Positions 26,050 through 35,874 of a stretch of 64,000 nucleotides of DNA are shown piece by piece. Source of the stretch: Gracilimonas sp046602855. Its GTDB lineage: Bacteria > Bacteroidota > Rhodothermia > Balneolales > Balneolaceae. Every line of letters starts with the position of its first letter. The first letter of the stretch is position 1. A program made the translations under genes and the position numbers. The stretch covers positions 1-64,000 of the forward strand of contig NZ_JBKINJ010000003.1 of assembly GCF_046602855.1 (NCBI RefSeq). The letters are read 5' to 3'. The notes under the pieces were generated by a model. The model was not told the origin of the DNA. It was given only the letters and a program-made list of their open reading frames with translations, and searched no databases.

Positions 26050-29000
26050 GCGAGTGCCTCTTGGGTTTTAGCCAGTGGATCTTCTTTATGAACCGCATCA
26101 AAACCTAGTCGTTCCACCAATCCGTTGATGATATTGTAAAAACAAGGTACCACAAACAACATCAGAAGTGTACTCATGGTCAAACCACCGATCACGGTTC
26201 TGGCCATTGGGCTCCAGGTTTCGGAACCGGAACCAAGTTCTAGAGCCAGTGGCACCATGGAAAGAATGGTTGTAAATGCTGTCATTAAAATTGGGCGTAA
26301 ACGCCGTGTAGCACCATCAACAATAGCCTTTTTACGATTTAAGCCTCGCGCTTGCAATATCTTGATGTAATCGATCATCACAATACCGTTGTTTACCACA
26401 ATACCGGTTAGTAGAATTAAGCCGACCATGGAGGTAACACTGATGGATGTGCCGGTTATCCATAGCATTACTAAAACACCGGTCAAAGCCAGGGGAATAG
26501 TTAAAATGATAATGAAGGGTTCGATCAGGCTTTCAAACTGTGATGCCATGACCATATAGGTTAAAATACCTGCGATCATGAAAGCGAACATCAGGTAGCT
26601 AAAAGATTCGGATTGTTCCTCAGCCGTTCCGGAGATCTCATATCTGTATTCATCCGGCCAGTTAACCTGATCAAGAGTTGAACGAGCCCGGTCAGAAGCC
26701 GCAGCAAGATCGATGCCGGCAAGTTCTGCTGTCACTTCAGCAACACGTTCCTGATCAATTCTGAGTACATTCGTTGGGCCCGTGAATCTCTCCACTCTGG
26801 CCAGGTTCTTTAACGGCATCCAATCACCGGCGGGTGTCTGGATCTGAATGTTAGCCAGGTCCACAGACTGTGATTTATCCTTAGGATCCAATTCAACCAC
26901 TACTTCAAATTCGATGCCCTGATCTACAAACGATGTAGCTACGTTTCCTTTCACTGCGTTACTGACAGCACTTGCGACCTGATTGGTCGTCATACCGACC
27001 CGTGAGATCCTTTCGCGGTCCATTATCAGCCTTAGCTCAGGTCGGCCCTGATCCGCTGAACTGAAAACATTGTTGATGCCATCAATATTAAGGAGCCTTT
27101 CTTTTACGCCTTCTGCCAATTCTTTTTTGGTCGCGGCATCGTAACCAAATATCTGTACGATCAGACCGTTTTCACCGTCCGGGCTTAACGGATCAATGAT
27201 AACTTCCTGAATTTCTACACCCGGCACAATTTTCAGTTGTTGCATTAGATCGCTGGTGATATCTGCCTGCGAGCGCTCTCGCTCACCCTGAGGCACTAGC
27301 TCAACCCGTACAGTCCCGGTAAACCCACCCGGATCATCAGCTCCTTCAATACCTTCTTTATCACCATAATCAGATACAACAAGTCTGGCTTCAGGTACTT
27401 CCTGACGTACTATAGATTCAACTTGTCCCATGGATCTTTCCAGTTCAAAAAGGTTAACACCGGGTTCGCGTTGTACTTCGAGCACAAAAGCATTTTCATC
27501 GACACGAGGGAAGAATTCACCACCGATCACATAAAATAGAGGTACACTTGCAACAAACAGGATGAAGGCTGCCAAAACGATCAAGCCGCTTTTGTCGATC
27601 ACTTTTTGAAGCTGACTGTTATAGGTGTTTTCAAGCTTTTGAAGCAGGTCTCCAAAGTAGTTTGCTATCTTATTATTGGCGCTGATATTTTGAGCAGATT
27701 CCCTGTAAAACTGAGAGGCCATCAGAGGGATCAGCGTTAAAGCTACAAAGGTTGAGACGATCAGGGAAAATGAGATCGTTAGTGCGAGGTCGCGAAACAG
27801 GAATCCTGCAATACCGGGTACGAACAAAATAGGAAGGAAAACCACGAGGGTTGTCAGTGTTGACACGATGATGGGAACAGCCACTTCCTTAGCCCCACTC
27901 ACAGAAGCTTCGTCGCGATCAGCTCCCTGCTCACGAAAGCGGAAGATATTCTCAAGCACCACCACGGCATTATCAACTACCAATCCAACCGCCAGTGTAA
28001 GTCCGGAAAGAGAAATGATATTCAAGCTCAGATCAGCCAGATCCATCACCATGAAAGTGGTGATGATCGAAACCGGAATTGAGATGGCAATGATAGTGGC
28101 AGATCGCCCACTTCTGAGGAAAACGAGCAGTATCAAAACAACCAGAAATATAGCCTGAATACCGGTCCAAAGCAGATTACTGATCGACTGTTCAATGAAA
28201 TCAGCCTTGTTAGTGAGTACACTCACTTCAATATCGGCCGGTAAAGTGCTACGGATCTCATCCAAACCATCAACCACGGCATTTGCTGCAGTTACTACGT
28301 TGGCATCACTTTGACGGTAGACATTTAGCACGATACCATCTTCACCATTTACCCGAACATTACCTATAGGTTGTTCGATGCCATCTACTACATCAGCGAT
28401 ATCTTTCAGTAACAGTGGCTGTCCCTCTCTCACTGTGATGATCGTATTTCGTATCTGATCAACATTCTTAAACTCACCAAGTGTGCGTAGAGAGTAGTTT
28501 GTATTACCCTCGGTTAGCTGACCGGCCGGAACCTGAATATTTTCCTGTTGCAGCTTTTGAGCAATTTCAGCAATACTGATGTTATAGAGCCGCATCTTTT
28601 CATTATCGATACGGACGTTTATTTGTCGCTCAAGCCCACCGGAAGTTTCTGCCGAAGCAATGCCATTAGTACGTTCGATTCGTTGCTCAAGGACCTGTTT
28701 AGAATAAGTTCGGAGCTCTCGGGCACTTCGTGCATTTGATGTGAGAGTGAGAACGACAATAGGTTCCTGATTTGGATCATATGAAAAAACGAGAGGAGTT
28801 TCAGCATCATCCGGGATCGAGCGTTCTACAAAACCAAGTTCCTTACGAACATCATTTTCGGCTTTATAAAGATCGGTTCCCCATTCAAAATTCAGTTTTA
28901 CAACAGATGCACCCTGACTAGAAAGTGAGCGCACTCTGCGAATTCCGCTGATACTGCCTACAGATTCCTCAATAGGTCGGGTGACAAGAGTTTCAATGTC

Positions 29001-29174
29001 TTCAGGTGCTACACCTTCGTAGCTTGTATACACCGTTATGGTAGGGAATGAGACATCAGGATAAAGGTTCAGCCTCAGATTTTGAAGTCCGAATAAACCG
29101 AATCCAAGCAGGATCAGCGTGCCCATTAAAAACGTGATCGGACGGTCTACCGCCAGTTTGGATAAAGATCCCAT
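26046..29174 (-). CDS. RND efflux transporter permease, first copy
   Basis: This 1042-residue protein is a second AcrB/MdtC-like inner-membrane pump subunit with the same two-repeat layout. It contains GLVVDNAVVVLENIFRF near residue 399 (a single Asp in TM4) and LLTGIVVNNGIVMIDYI in the second half. It starts 9 bases after the adaptor gene and overlaps the second permease by 4 bases. The pair differs clearly in sequence, so it is not a recent duplication. It may form a mixed trimer as MdtB/MdtC do; that is inference. Confidence 0.92.
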   Translation of the reverse strand: MGSLSKLAVDRPITFLMGTLILLGFGLFGLQNLRLNLYPDVSFPTITVYTSYEGVAPEDIETLVTRPIEESVGSISGIRRVRSLSSQGASVVKLNFEWGTDLYKAENDVRKELGFVERSIPDDAETPLVFSYDPNQEPIVVLTLTSNARSARELRTYSKQVLEQRIERTNGIASAETSGGLERQINVRIDNEKMRLYNISIAEIAQKLQQENIQVPAGQLTEGNTNYSLRTLGEFKNVDQIRNTIITVREGQPLLLKDIADVVDGIEQPIGNVRVNGEDGIVLNVYRQSDANVVTAANAVVDGLDEIRSTLPADIEVSVLTNKADFIEQSISNLLWTGIQAIFLVVLILLVFLRSGRSATIIAISIPVSIITTFMVMDLADLSLNIISLSGLTLAVGLVVDNAVVVLENIFRFREQGADRDEASVSGAKEVAVPIIVSTLTTLVVFLPILFVPGIAGFLFRDLALTISFSLIVSTFVALTLIPLMASQFYRESAQNISANNKIANYFGDLLQKLENTYNSQLQKVIDKSGLIVLAAFILFVASVPLFYVIGGEFFPRVDENAFVLEVQREPGVNLFELERSMGQVESIVRQEVPEARLVVSDYGDKEGIEGADDPGGFTGTVRVELVPQGERERSQADITSDLMQQLKIVPGVEIQEVIIDPLSPDGENGLIVQIFGYDAATKKELAEGVKERLLNIDGINNVFSSADQGRPELRLIMDRERISRVGMTTNQVASAVSNAVKGNVATSFVDQGIEFEVVVELDPKDKSQSVDLANIQIQTPAGDWMPLKNLARVERFTGPTNVLRIDQERVAEVTAELAGIDLAAASDRARSTLDQVNWPDEYRYEISGTAEEQSESFSYLMFAFMIAGILTYMVMASQFESLIEPFIIILTIPLALTGVLVMLWITGTSISVTSMVGLILLTGIVVNNGIVMIDYIKILQARGLNRKKAIVDGATRRLRPILMTAFTTILSMVPLALELGSGSETWSPMARTVIGGLTMSTLLMLFVVPCFYNIINGLVERLGFDAVHKEDPLAKTQEALA

Positions 29175-29183
29175 TATTTCCTT

Positions 29184-30548
29184 TTAGTTTGAGGTTGAAT
29201 CGGAATTAGCAGACTGATCTTGACGAAGCTCACGTAGATATGCCGTTCGTTCTTCACGTGACATACCCTGCATCTTTTCTCTGGCTTCGGCTCTTTCTTC
29301 TTCACTCATATTTGCTAGCGGATTTTGTCCACCCATGGCTCTATTACTTCCTGAGTTTTGGCCCTCTGTACTGATTTGACGTTCCTCAGGTGTCTGAAAC
29401 CGTTCTCCTGTGGCAACTGATATTCTTGATCCATCCTCAAGTCCGCTTTGACCGGTAATGATGATCTCATCACTTGGAAGCAGGCCGGACAAGACTTCAA
29501 TTCTATCGCCTTGTTCAATGCCCAGTTCCAATGGACGACGTTCAGCAACCGTATCCCCTTTGGAGACAAATACGGAATACGTTCTGTCAAGGTCGATAGT
29601 GTTAGTTTCAGGATTAATAACCGTTTCAACTTGCTCTACCAGTGCACTTCTTGATACGATCATAACCTGATCCTTGGTAGTTATATTGATTACATTCTCA
29701 ACTAATATACCCGGGTAAATAGAGTTTCCGGAAGATGTGAGTGTGATCACTACTTCACCAAGCCCTGTGGTTGGATCTAACTGAGGGCTTTTCCGTGATA
29801 CAACTCCACGGGCACTTACGTCACTTTCGTTGGAAACTCTCATGTTTACTTCCTGTCCGATATCAACTGCACGCCAGTCTTTTACAGGGAGATAAATGCG
29901 CGACTCATATCCATTGATACTCGCGATCTGAAATATTTCAGTTCCGGTAGATGCCAGGTCGCCTTCTTCCAAGGCTCTTGAGATCACAACACCATTTACC
30001 GGTGACTTGACTTCGGTATTGTTGAAATTTTCTAAAGCTTGTGTAACTGAGGCCCTTGCTGCTTCAAACTGGGAAAGCGAACTTTGATAAGCCGCCTCGG
30101 CTATTTCAAGTTCGGCTTCACTTGTAAGATCGCGTTCCATAAGTGTTTGCTGACGCACATATTCAGCACTGTCTCTTTTAACGGCTATTCTGCTTTGCTC
30201 AAGCTGAGAGCGTGCCTGGGCCAACTGATCGCGAAAAGTAACATCGTAGATCTTTGCAAGAGTCTGCCCCTGGCTTACCGTATCACCCAGATCTACATAG
30301 AGCCTTGTGATACGATTACTTACCTGTGGAAGCACAGAAACTACATTCTGTGCTTTAATATTACCATATGAACGTACCTGTTCTGCAATGGATCCGATCT
30401 GAACATCACTGGTTTCTACGCTTGTTGTGCGTTGCCCCGGTCCGCCAAAGCCTGAAAAACCTGATTCACCGTTACCTTCTGAGTTATCACTGCCACAACT
30501 AATTAAGGTCATGCTCAGCAAGGCTAATAAAAGAAATTGTTTTTTCAC
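29184..30548 (-). CDS. RND efflux periplasmic adaptor lipoprotein
   Basis: This membrane-fusion protein would link the RND permeases to an outer-membrane channel. A lipoprotein signal (KKQFLLLALLSMTLISC) is followed by a Gly-rich linker, a lipoyl/barrel-sandwich part (SYGNIKAQNVVSVLPQVSNR, later NTEVKSPVNGVVISR), a helical hairpin at about 100-165, and beta-barrel domains. I chose the GTG at 30548, which places the signal at the N-terminus; a TTG at 30599 adds 17 unlikely residues. The last 40 residues form an unusual charged tail (EERAEAREKMQG, MSREERTAYLREL). Confidence 0.87.
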   Translation of the reverse strand: MKKQFLLLALLSMTLISCGSDNSEGNGESGFSGFGGPGQRTTSVETSDVQIGSIAEQVRSYGNIKAQNVVSVLPQVSNRITRLYVDLGDTVSQGQTLAKIYDVTFRDQLAQARSQLEQSRIAVKRDSAEYVRQQTLMERDLTSEAELEIAEAAYQSSLSQFEAARASVTQALENFNNTEVKSPVNGVVISRALEEGDLASTGTEIFQIASINGYESRIYLPVKDWRAVDIGQEVNMRVSNESDVSARGVVSRKSPQLDPTTGLGEVVITLTSSGNSIYPGILVENVINITTKDQVMIVSRSALVEQVETVINPETNTIDLDRTYSVFVSKGDTVAERRPLELGIEQGDRIEVLSGLLPSDEIIITGQSGLEDGSRISVATGERFQTPEERQISTEGQNSGSNRAMGGQNPLANMSEEERAEAREKMQGMSREERTAYLRELRQDQSANSDSTSN

Positions 30549-30717
30549 TTGATCTGTGTCTGTTTTTAAAGGTTTCAAGGATCTATTGTAATACACCAAA
30601 TTTCTAGAGAAAGTTTGGATTCGTGACGTGTTAATTTGTAAAAAAAGGAATATCTCTGATTTGATAGATCCTTTGATTTACAATGAAAATGAATGGGAGG
30701 ATTGAAATACTTATCTT

Positions 30718-30725
30718 TATATTTG
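30718..30725 (+). promoter_or_regulatory. Probable -7 promoter element upstream of fsa
   Basis: TATATTTG matches the Bacteroidota-type core TAnnTTTG and lies 32 bases before the aldolase ATG. A matching upstream TTTG at the usual distance is not evident. The 13 bases starting here (TATATTTGATGCT) occur again before the tRNA-Met gene at 44537. Confidence 0.5.
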
Positions 30726-30757
30726 ATGCTAAATTTTAAATAAACTTTCTCACTCGA

Positions 30758-31414
30758 ATGAAATTTTTTATTGATACTGCTGATCTCGACGAAATCAAAG
30801 AAGCTAACGATCTCGGTGTTCTTGATGGCGTAACCACAAACCCTAGCCTGTGTGCTAAAATTGGGGTTAAAGATTTTGAAGCCCACATTGCCAAAATATG
30901 TAAAATTGTAGATGGTGATGTTTCTGCTGAGGTTGTTTCTACGACATACGAAGAAATGATTGAAGAAGGGCGGCAGATCGCCGCAATTGCTGATAATGTA
31001 GTTGTAAAGGTGCCATTGATAAAAGATGGGATTAAAGCCATCAATACATTCTCAGAAGAGGGAATAAAAACAAATTGTACCCTTTGTTTCTCGCCAACTC
31101 AAGCTTTGATCGCAGCTAAAGCCGGTGCAACTTACATTTCACCATTTCTTGGAAGATTGGATGATATTTCAACCGATGGGATGCAGCTGATTCGCGATAT
31201 TGTACAGATCTATGATAACTACGGATACGAAACTGAAGTTCTTGCTGCCAGTATTCGTCACCCAATGCACTTGCTTGAGTGCGCGAAAGAGGGTGCTGAT
31301 GTGGCAACGATGCCTTTGAATGTGATCAAGAGCTTGTTGAAGCATCCGCTAACTGACAGTGGTTTGGAGCGATTCCTAAAAGACTGGGAAGACCTTCAGG
31401 AAAGCTTTAAGTAA
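30758..31414 (+). CDS. fsa: Fructose-6-phosphate aldolase/transaldolase-like protein
   Basis: The 218-residue protein is a short transaldolase of the FSA/TalC group. It starts MKFFIDTADLDEIKEA and has GVTTNPSL (about 24-31). The Schiff-base Lys is in VVVKVPL (Lys84), followed by NCTLCFSPTQALIAAKAGATY and the LAASIRHPMHLLE segment. It either cleaves fructose 6-phosphate or transfers dihydroxyacetone units in the pentose phosphate pathway; sequence length does not separate these. It is monocistronic, divergent from the RND adaptor, and ends at a clear terminator. Confidence 0.9.
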   Translation: MKFFIDTADLDEIKEANDLGVLDGVTTNPSLCAKIGVKDFEAHIAKICKIVDGDVSAEVVSTTYEEMIEEGRQIAAIADNVVVKVPLIKDGIKAINTFSEEGIKTNCTLCFSPTQALIAAKAGATYISPFLGRLDDISTDGMQLIRDIVQIYDNYGYETEVLAASIRHPMHLLECAKEGADVATMPLNVIKSLLKHPLTDSGLERFLKDWEDLQESFK

Positions 31415-31433
31415 TTAATTTTCGATTTATAAT

Positions 31434-31463
31434 AAAAATGGGCACTCAAAAGTGCCTATTTTT
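31434..31463. terminator. Bidirectional terminator between fsa and amidase genes
   Basis: AAAAATGGGCACT (31434-31446) pairs with AGTGCCTATTTTT (31451-31463) around CAAA. T-runs end the stem on both strands, so it can serve both converging genes. Confidence 0.92.
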
Positions 31464-31488
31464 GTATCAACTGTATTTTGTATGTGAA

Positions 31489-33036
31489 TTAGAATTCGGG
31501 GGCTTTTCTTACATTCGTTGCCATCTCGAAAGAATAGGCAATTTCCAAAAGTATTGGCTCACTCCATGCTCTTCCAAAAAATGAAATACCAACTGGAAGG
31601 TCGTCAATATATCCCATTGGAACTGTAATGTTGGGATACCCTGAACGCGCAGCCGGAGAACTTGAGGAAACAGCAAAGTTATCCCCATTTGTGAGATCCG
31701 TTTTCCAGGCGGGTCCACCGGTCGGGCCGATAATGGCATCCAGGTTGTGTTCGTCCATCACTCGATCTATGCCTTCCTCGCGGGTAATTCTGAGCATACG
31801 TTCAAGGGCTTCCTTATATTCTTCGGATTCAAGGCTGCCTTTTTCACTGGCCTGTATCAGGATGTCATGATCAAAGTATCTCATTTCTTCAGGATCATTC
31901 AGAGTTGCCTCAACCAGTTCATCCATGTTCTTGACCGGCGCATTATCTCCAAGAGATTCAAAATATTTGTTGAGACCGTCCTTGAACTCGAATAGCATGA
32001 TCTGATAAGAATCACTGCCTGCATTTTCTTCAGAGATCTGTTCTATTTCAATAACTTCAGCACCTTGCTCTTCCAGCAAACGAACAGTTTCGTGCATCAG
32101 AGTATCAACTCTGAAATGGCCACCAAGAGATCCGGTCCAAAGACCGATGCGTTTTCCGGCTAAGCCGTCTTCGTTCAGAAATTGGGTGTAATCCCTGTGG
32201 TAGTTACTTTCACTGGCTGTAGTTTTATCATCAGCCGGATCAACACCAACCATAGTGCCAAGGGCAATAGCGGCATCAGTCACGGTTCGAGCCATTGGTC
32301 CTGCAGTATCCTGCGTGTAAGAAATAGGAATGATGCCACTTCGGCTTAATAAGCCAACTGTAGGTTTGATTCCAACAAGGCCATTTGCTGAAGAAGGACA
32401 CGTTATGGATCCATTGGTTTCCGTTCCGATAGCAAAAACGGTCATATTTCCGGATGCAGCTGCTCCAGGACCGGAACTGGAACCGCAAGGGTTTCGGGTG
32501 AGATCATAGGGATTATTTACTTGTCCACCCAGTGCACTCCAGCCGCTGGAAGAAAAGCTGCTGTGAAAATTGGCCCATTCACTCAGGTTGGCTTTGCCCA
32601 GAATAATGGCACCGGCATCACGTAGTTTATTGGTTATAAAAGCATCCTGAACAGGAATAGAACCCTCTAAAATGTTGGCCCCGGCAGTGGTTGGCATGTC
32701 CTTAGTGTCAATATTGTCTTTTAAAACAACCGGGATTCCGTGAAGCGGTCCTCGTGAATTTCCCTCTTGTAATTCAGTATCAAGTTCTTTGGCTGCCTCC
32801 AACGTGTTTGGGTTGATGTATAACATCGAATTGAGTTTAGGACCGTTTTGATCTTTTTCAGAGATACGCTCCAAATATGCTGATGTCACTTCTTCTATGG
32901 TAAATGAGCCATTTTCATAACCCTCTCTAAGTTCAGCAATAGTTATTTCTTCTAGACCAAGAGCATCAAACTTAGACTGAGTTTGACAGGCTACAAATAG
33001 GAGTGGCAGAGCAATTATAAGCAGTAATTTTCTCAT
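31489..33036 (-). CDS. Amidase-signature lipoprotein
   Basis: The enzyme (515 residues from the chosen start) hydrolyses amide bonds through a Ser-Ser-Lys triad. Visible are VVLKDNIDT (Lys106), NPCGSSSGPGAAASG (cis-Ser about 186-187) and GTETNGSITCPSSANG (nucleophile Ser210). I chose the ATG at 33036 because it gives a lipoprotein signal MRKLLLIIALPLLFVAC (Cys17); the longer frame to 33093 adds 19 residues before it. It is not GatA of the amidotransferase: there are no gatB or gatC genes nearby and it is exported. The substrate is unknown. Confidence 0.9.
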   Translation of the reverse strand: MRKLLLIIALPLLFVACQTQSKFDALGLEEITIAELREGYENGSFTIEEVTSAYLERISEKDQNGPKLNSMLYINPNTLEAAKELDTELQEGNSRGPLHGIPVVLKDNIDTKDMPTTAGANILEGSIPVQDAFITNKLRDAGAIILGKANLSEWANFHSSFSSSGWSALGGQVNNPYDLTRNPCGSSSGPGAAASGNMTVFAIGTETNGSITCPSSANGLVGIKPTVGLLSRSGIIPISYTQDTAGPMARTVTDAAIALGTMVGVDPADDKTTASESNYHRDYTQFLNEDGLAGKRIGLWTGSLGGHFRVDTLMHETVRLLEEQGAEVIEIEQISEENAGSDSYQIMLFEFKDGLNKYFESLGDNAPVKNMDELVEATLNDPEEMRYFDHDILIQASEKGSLESEEYKEALERMLRITREEGIDRVMDEHNLDAIIGPTGGPAWKTDLTNGDNFAVSSSSPAARSGYPNITVPMGYIDDLPVGISFFGRAWSEPILLEIAYSFEMATNVRKAPEF

Positions 33037-33128
33037 CGTATATAGGTTTATTCTATGATTAGGCCATGAATATACAATGGAGACGGCGTACATACATCTT
33101 TCTGTTAAGATTTTACAAGATCAGAAAG

Positions 33129-33446
33129 TTAGATAGATAAAAAGAGTGCCACCCCAAAGATAAGATTTGGTATACTGCCATATTTGGCATCTTCCCAATC
33201 GCGCCAGATCAACGCCTGGGACAAAGTTACAGCGGAGACTCCGAAACCCAAGTACAATCCAGAATCAGTCAGATAAAGAGCGGCAGTAATAATGAAAAGA
33301 ATTGAGGTGATCAGCCAGATCATTCCGGAAGCTTTTGTGATAGGCATTTTAAGTTCTTTGACCTCAGCAAACTCAAAAGCTTTTAAAAAACCAAGCAAAT
33401 GTATCGATCCGTGTAAAACCATGAATAGTATAAAGGCAGTTTTCAT
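33129..33446 (-). CDS. Small membrane protein of unknown function
   Basis: The 105-residue protein is mostly hydrophobic with about four spans: FILFMVLHGSIHLLGFL, ASGMIWLITSILFIITAALYL, then GLYLGFGVSAVTLSQALI, and a C-terminal NLIFGVALFLSI. I do not recognise a named family. It lies between the amidase gene (92 bases) and crtI (109 bases) on the same strand. The length and coding character look real, and a GGAGGGACC-type site precedes the ATG. Confidence 0.7.
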   Translation of the reverse strand: MKTAFILFMVLHGSIHLLGFLKAFEFAEVKELKMPITKASGMIWLITSILFIITAALYLTDSGLYLGFGVSAVTLSQALIWRDWEDAKYGSIPNLIFGVALFLSI

Positions 33447-33555
33447 CGAAGGTCCCTCCGTTTATCTATATCAAAAATCTAGGTAAACCTGATTAAGATT
33501 TCGTGAAGGGCCAGCGACTTTAGAGAGCCTCTATTCGATAACTGATGTTAGTCTT

Positions 33556-35034
33556 TTAAGCTTTGCCGATCAGATCCTGGGCAATGATCGATGAAGAAAG
33601 CACTCCCGGTAATCCGGCTCCAGGATGAGTTCCAGCTCCCACAAAATACAGGCTATCCACGTCTTCTGATTTATTGTGCGGACGGAACCATGCTGATTGC
33701 GTCAGGATCGGTTCAACAGAAAATGCAGACCCTTTATAACTGTTCAATTCATTCTGAAAGTGGAGAGGATCAATATAATGTTCTGCTACCAGGTTTTCCT
33801 GAAGATCCGGCAGGTAATTTTCTTCCAGGAAGTTCATGATCTTATCCCGATAGATCGGAGCCATTTCATTCCAGTCGGTTTCACCGTCTAAATGTGGAAC
33901 CGGAGAGAGTACATAAAATGCCTCATGACCTTTTGGTGCCATCGACGGATCAGTTTTGGTAGGCATGTGTAAGTAGAGGGAGAAATCGTCAGACAGCTTT
34001 TTATCGTGGAAGATGTCTGAAAGCAATCCTTTGTAACGCTCACCCAGAATGATATTATGGTGAGCAAGATTTGTGTCGTTATACCGTTTCCTGGTGCCGA
34101 AATAGATCACAAATAAAGACATACTGTACTTGGTCTTCTCGATCTTTCGGTCAGTGTATTTTTTGCGATGTTTTGGATTGATCAGGTTCTTATAAGTGAA
34201 AGCAACATCTGCGTTTGAGACTACTTCATCAGCCTCCAGTATTTCACCGGTTTTCAGGCGAACACCTACAGCCTTACCATCATTGACAAGGATCTCTTCA
34301 ACCTCAGTTTCGGTGTGAATTTTTCCGCCTTGCTCAATGATCAATTTTTCCAGACCATTTACAATGGCACCGGTTCCACCCATGGCGTAATGAACACCCC
34401 ATTCCCGCTCTAAATAATGGATCATAGAATAGATTGAAGTAGTATCAAAAGGATTACCTCCGACTAAGAGAGGATGGAATGAAAAAGCTCTTCTCAGGAA
34501 TTCATCCTCAATGAACTGGGATACATATTTATATACTGACTGATGCGATTTTAGTTTGATAAGATCCGGAGCTACCTTAAGCATGTCTGTAAATTTGAGG
34601 AAGGGCTTGTCAGCCAGTTCTACAAATCCTTTCTCAAATATTGGCTTGGTTGTCTTGATGAACTCTTCGTAGCCTTTTACATCTTCAGGACTTCTTTTCT
34701 CAATTTCTGAAAGAATAAAATCGTGATCACTGTTGTAATCAAAACCTTTGCCCTCGTGGTCAAATATTCTGTAGAATGGATCACAAGGCACCAATTCAAA
34801 ATAATCTTCTCTCTTTTTTCCGGCTGCTTCAAAAATATCATCGAACATGAAAGGAGCAGTTATTACCGTTGGGCCACCATCAAATTTAAAACCATTCTTT
34901 TCGTAAACGTAGGCACGCCCGCCAAGTTTGTCTCTTTTTTCAAGTATGGTTACATCGTGACCTGCAGAAAGTAAACGCGATGCTGCACCTAAGCCGCCAA
35001 ATCCACTTCCAATAACAATGATATTCTTTTTCAT
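33556..35034 (-). CDS. crtI: Phytoene desaturase (CrtI type)
   Basis: The 492-residue FAD enzyme introduces double bonds into phytoene in carotenoid synthesis, acting at the membrane. The N-terminus has the dinucleotide fold IVIGSGFGGLGAASRL (about 5-20), then LEKRDKLGGRAY and FDGGPTVITAPFMFDDIF. The C-terminus has YFVGAGTHPGAGLPGVLSSS, the CrtI signature. No phytoene synthase or cyclase gene is near, so the pathway must be completed elsewhere. It lies 68 bases after rlpA on the same strand. Related desaturases and saturases are alternatives for the exact step. Confidence 0.92.
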   Translation of the reverse strand: MKKNIIVIGSGFGGLGAASRLLSAGHDVTILEKRDKLGGRAYVYEKNGFKFDGGPTVITAPFMFDDIFEAAGKKREDYFELVPCDPFYRIFDHEGKGFDYNSDHDFILSEIEKRSPEDVKGYEEFIKTTKPIFEKGFVELADKPFLKFTDMLKVAPDLIKLKSHQSVYKYVSQFIEDEFLRRAFSFHPLLVGGNPFDTTSIYSMIHYLEREWGVHYAMGGTGAIVNGLEKLIIEQGGKIHTETEVEEILVNDGKAVGVRLKTGEILEADEVVSNADVAFTYKNLINPKHRKKYTDRKIEKTKYSMSLFVIYFGTRKRYNDTNLAHHNIILGERYKGLLSDIFHDKKLSDDFSLYLHMPTKTDPSMAPKGHEAFYVLSPVPHLDGETDWNEMAPIYRDKIMNFLEENYLPDLQENLVAEHYIDPLHFQNELNSYKGSAFSVEPILTQSAWFRPHNKSEDVDSLYFVGAGTHPGAGLPGVLSSSIIAQDLIGKA

Positions 35035-35102
35035 AGTAAATGTGATTTTATTCTTTGTGCGGAAAACGGAAAAAAAGGAATAATCAGTCCCGGAAAGAGT
35101 AA

Positions 35103-35765
35103 TTAATTTTCGATCTGCTTCACAAACCCGGCAAAGCCCATATCATTGAGGCGTTGCATTTGATGCCTGGCTTCTTCAGGATCTGTGTACGTTCCGTAAT
35201 AGACGCGATAGAAAGTATTGTCTTTAGCTTCTATGGTTTCAATACGGGTGCCATCAATCTGCTGAACCTGTAATTCAGCTTGTTGAATATCTTTATATGA
35301 TCCGAGTTGCACGGTGTAGGTGGGAACCTTGAGATCTGTGACGCGCGAATTCTCGAGGTCACCCTCCAGTAGATAAAGCCGAACACGGGCTGTACCCGGA
35401 CCGATCATCTCTATTTTTTCAGCAGCCCCCTTTGAAAGATCAATGATCCGGTTTTTGGCATAGGGTCCGCGGTCATTGATTCTTACCTGAATAGTTTTAC
35501 CGTTATCCAGATTTTCAACAAGTAGAATCGTGCCGAATGGGAGAGTACGGTGAGCTGCAGTAATACCATTCATATCATAGATCTCACCGTTTGCAGTCAG
35601 TTTTCCATGAAAGTTAGGACCGTACCAGCTAGAGATACCATTCTCAATAGCACGGGTATTTTCAGTAGATGTGTAGTCTGAATCAAGGGTTTCTTTGGAC
35701 ATTCCACAACCGGTTAACACGAAGGCACCCAATACAATGATAACTGTTATTTGTAATGATCTCAT
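35103..35765 (-). CDS. rlpA: RlpA-family septal ring lytic transglycosylase lipoprotein
   Basis: The 220-residue protein has a lipoprotein signal (VLTGC, Cys about 20). A double-psi beta-barrel follows at about 43-135: GISSWYGPNFHGKLTANGE, AAHRTLPFGTILLV, and RINDRGPYAKNRIIDLS with the catalytic Asp. A C-terminal SPOR domain (about 150-218, TYTVQLGSYKDIQQAELQ) binds denuded septal glycan. RlpA cleaves such strands during cell separation in some bacteria. Transcription probably comes from upstream, past tRNA-Thr; no terminator is seen between them. Confidence 0.92.
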   Translation of the reverse strand: MRSLQITVIIVLGAFVLTGCGMSKETLDSDYTSTENTRAIENGISSWYGPNFHGKLTANGEIYDMNGITAAHRTLPFGTILLVENLDNGKTIQVRINDRGPYAKNRIIDLSKGAAEKIEMIGPGTARVRLYLLEGDLENSRVTDLKVPTYTVQLGSYKDIQQAELQVQQIDGTRIETIEAKDNTFYRVYYGTYTDPEEARHQMQRLNDMGFAGFVKQIEN

Positions 35766-35874
35766 GCAGATGATAATAGGTATTTGATATGAAAATATTT
35801 TTCGCTTTTCAAAGAAATGCTAAAGCGAGTTTATAAGTTAATTCAAGGGCTGGTGTGTCGGAGACTTTAACTTG

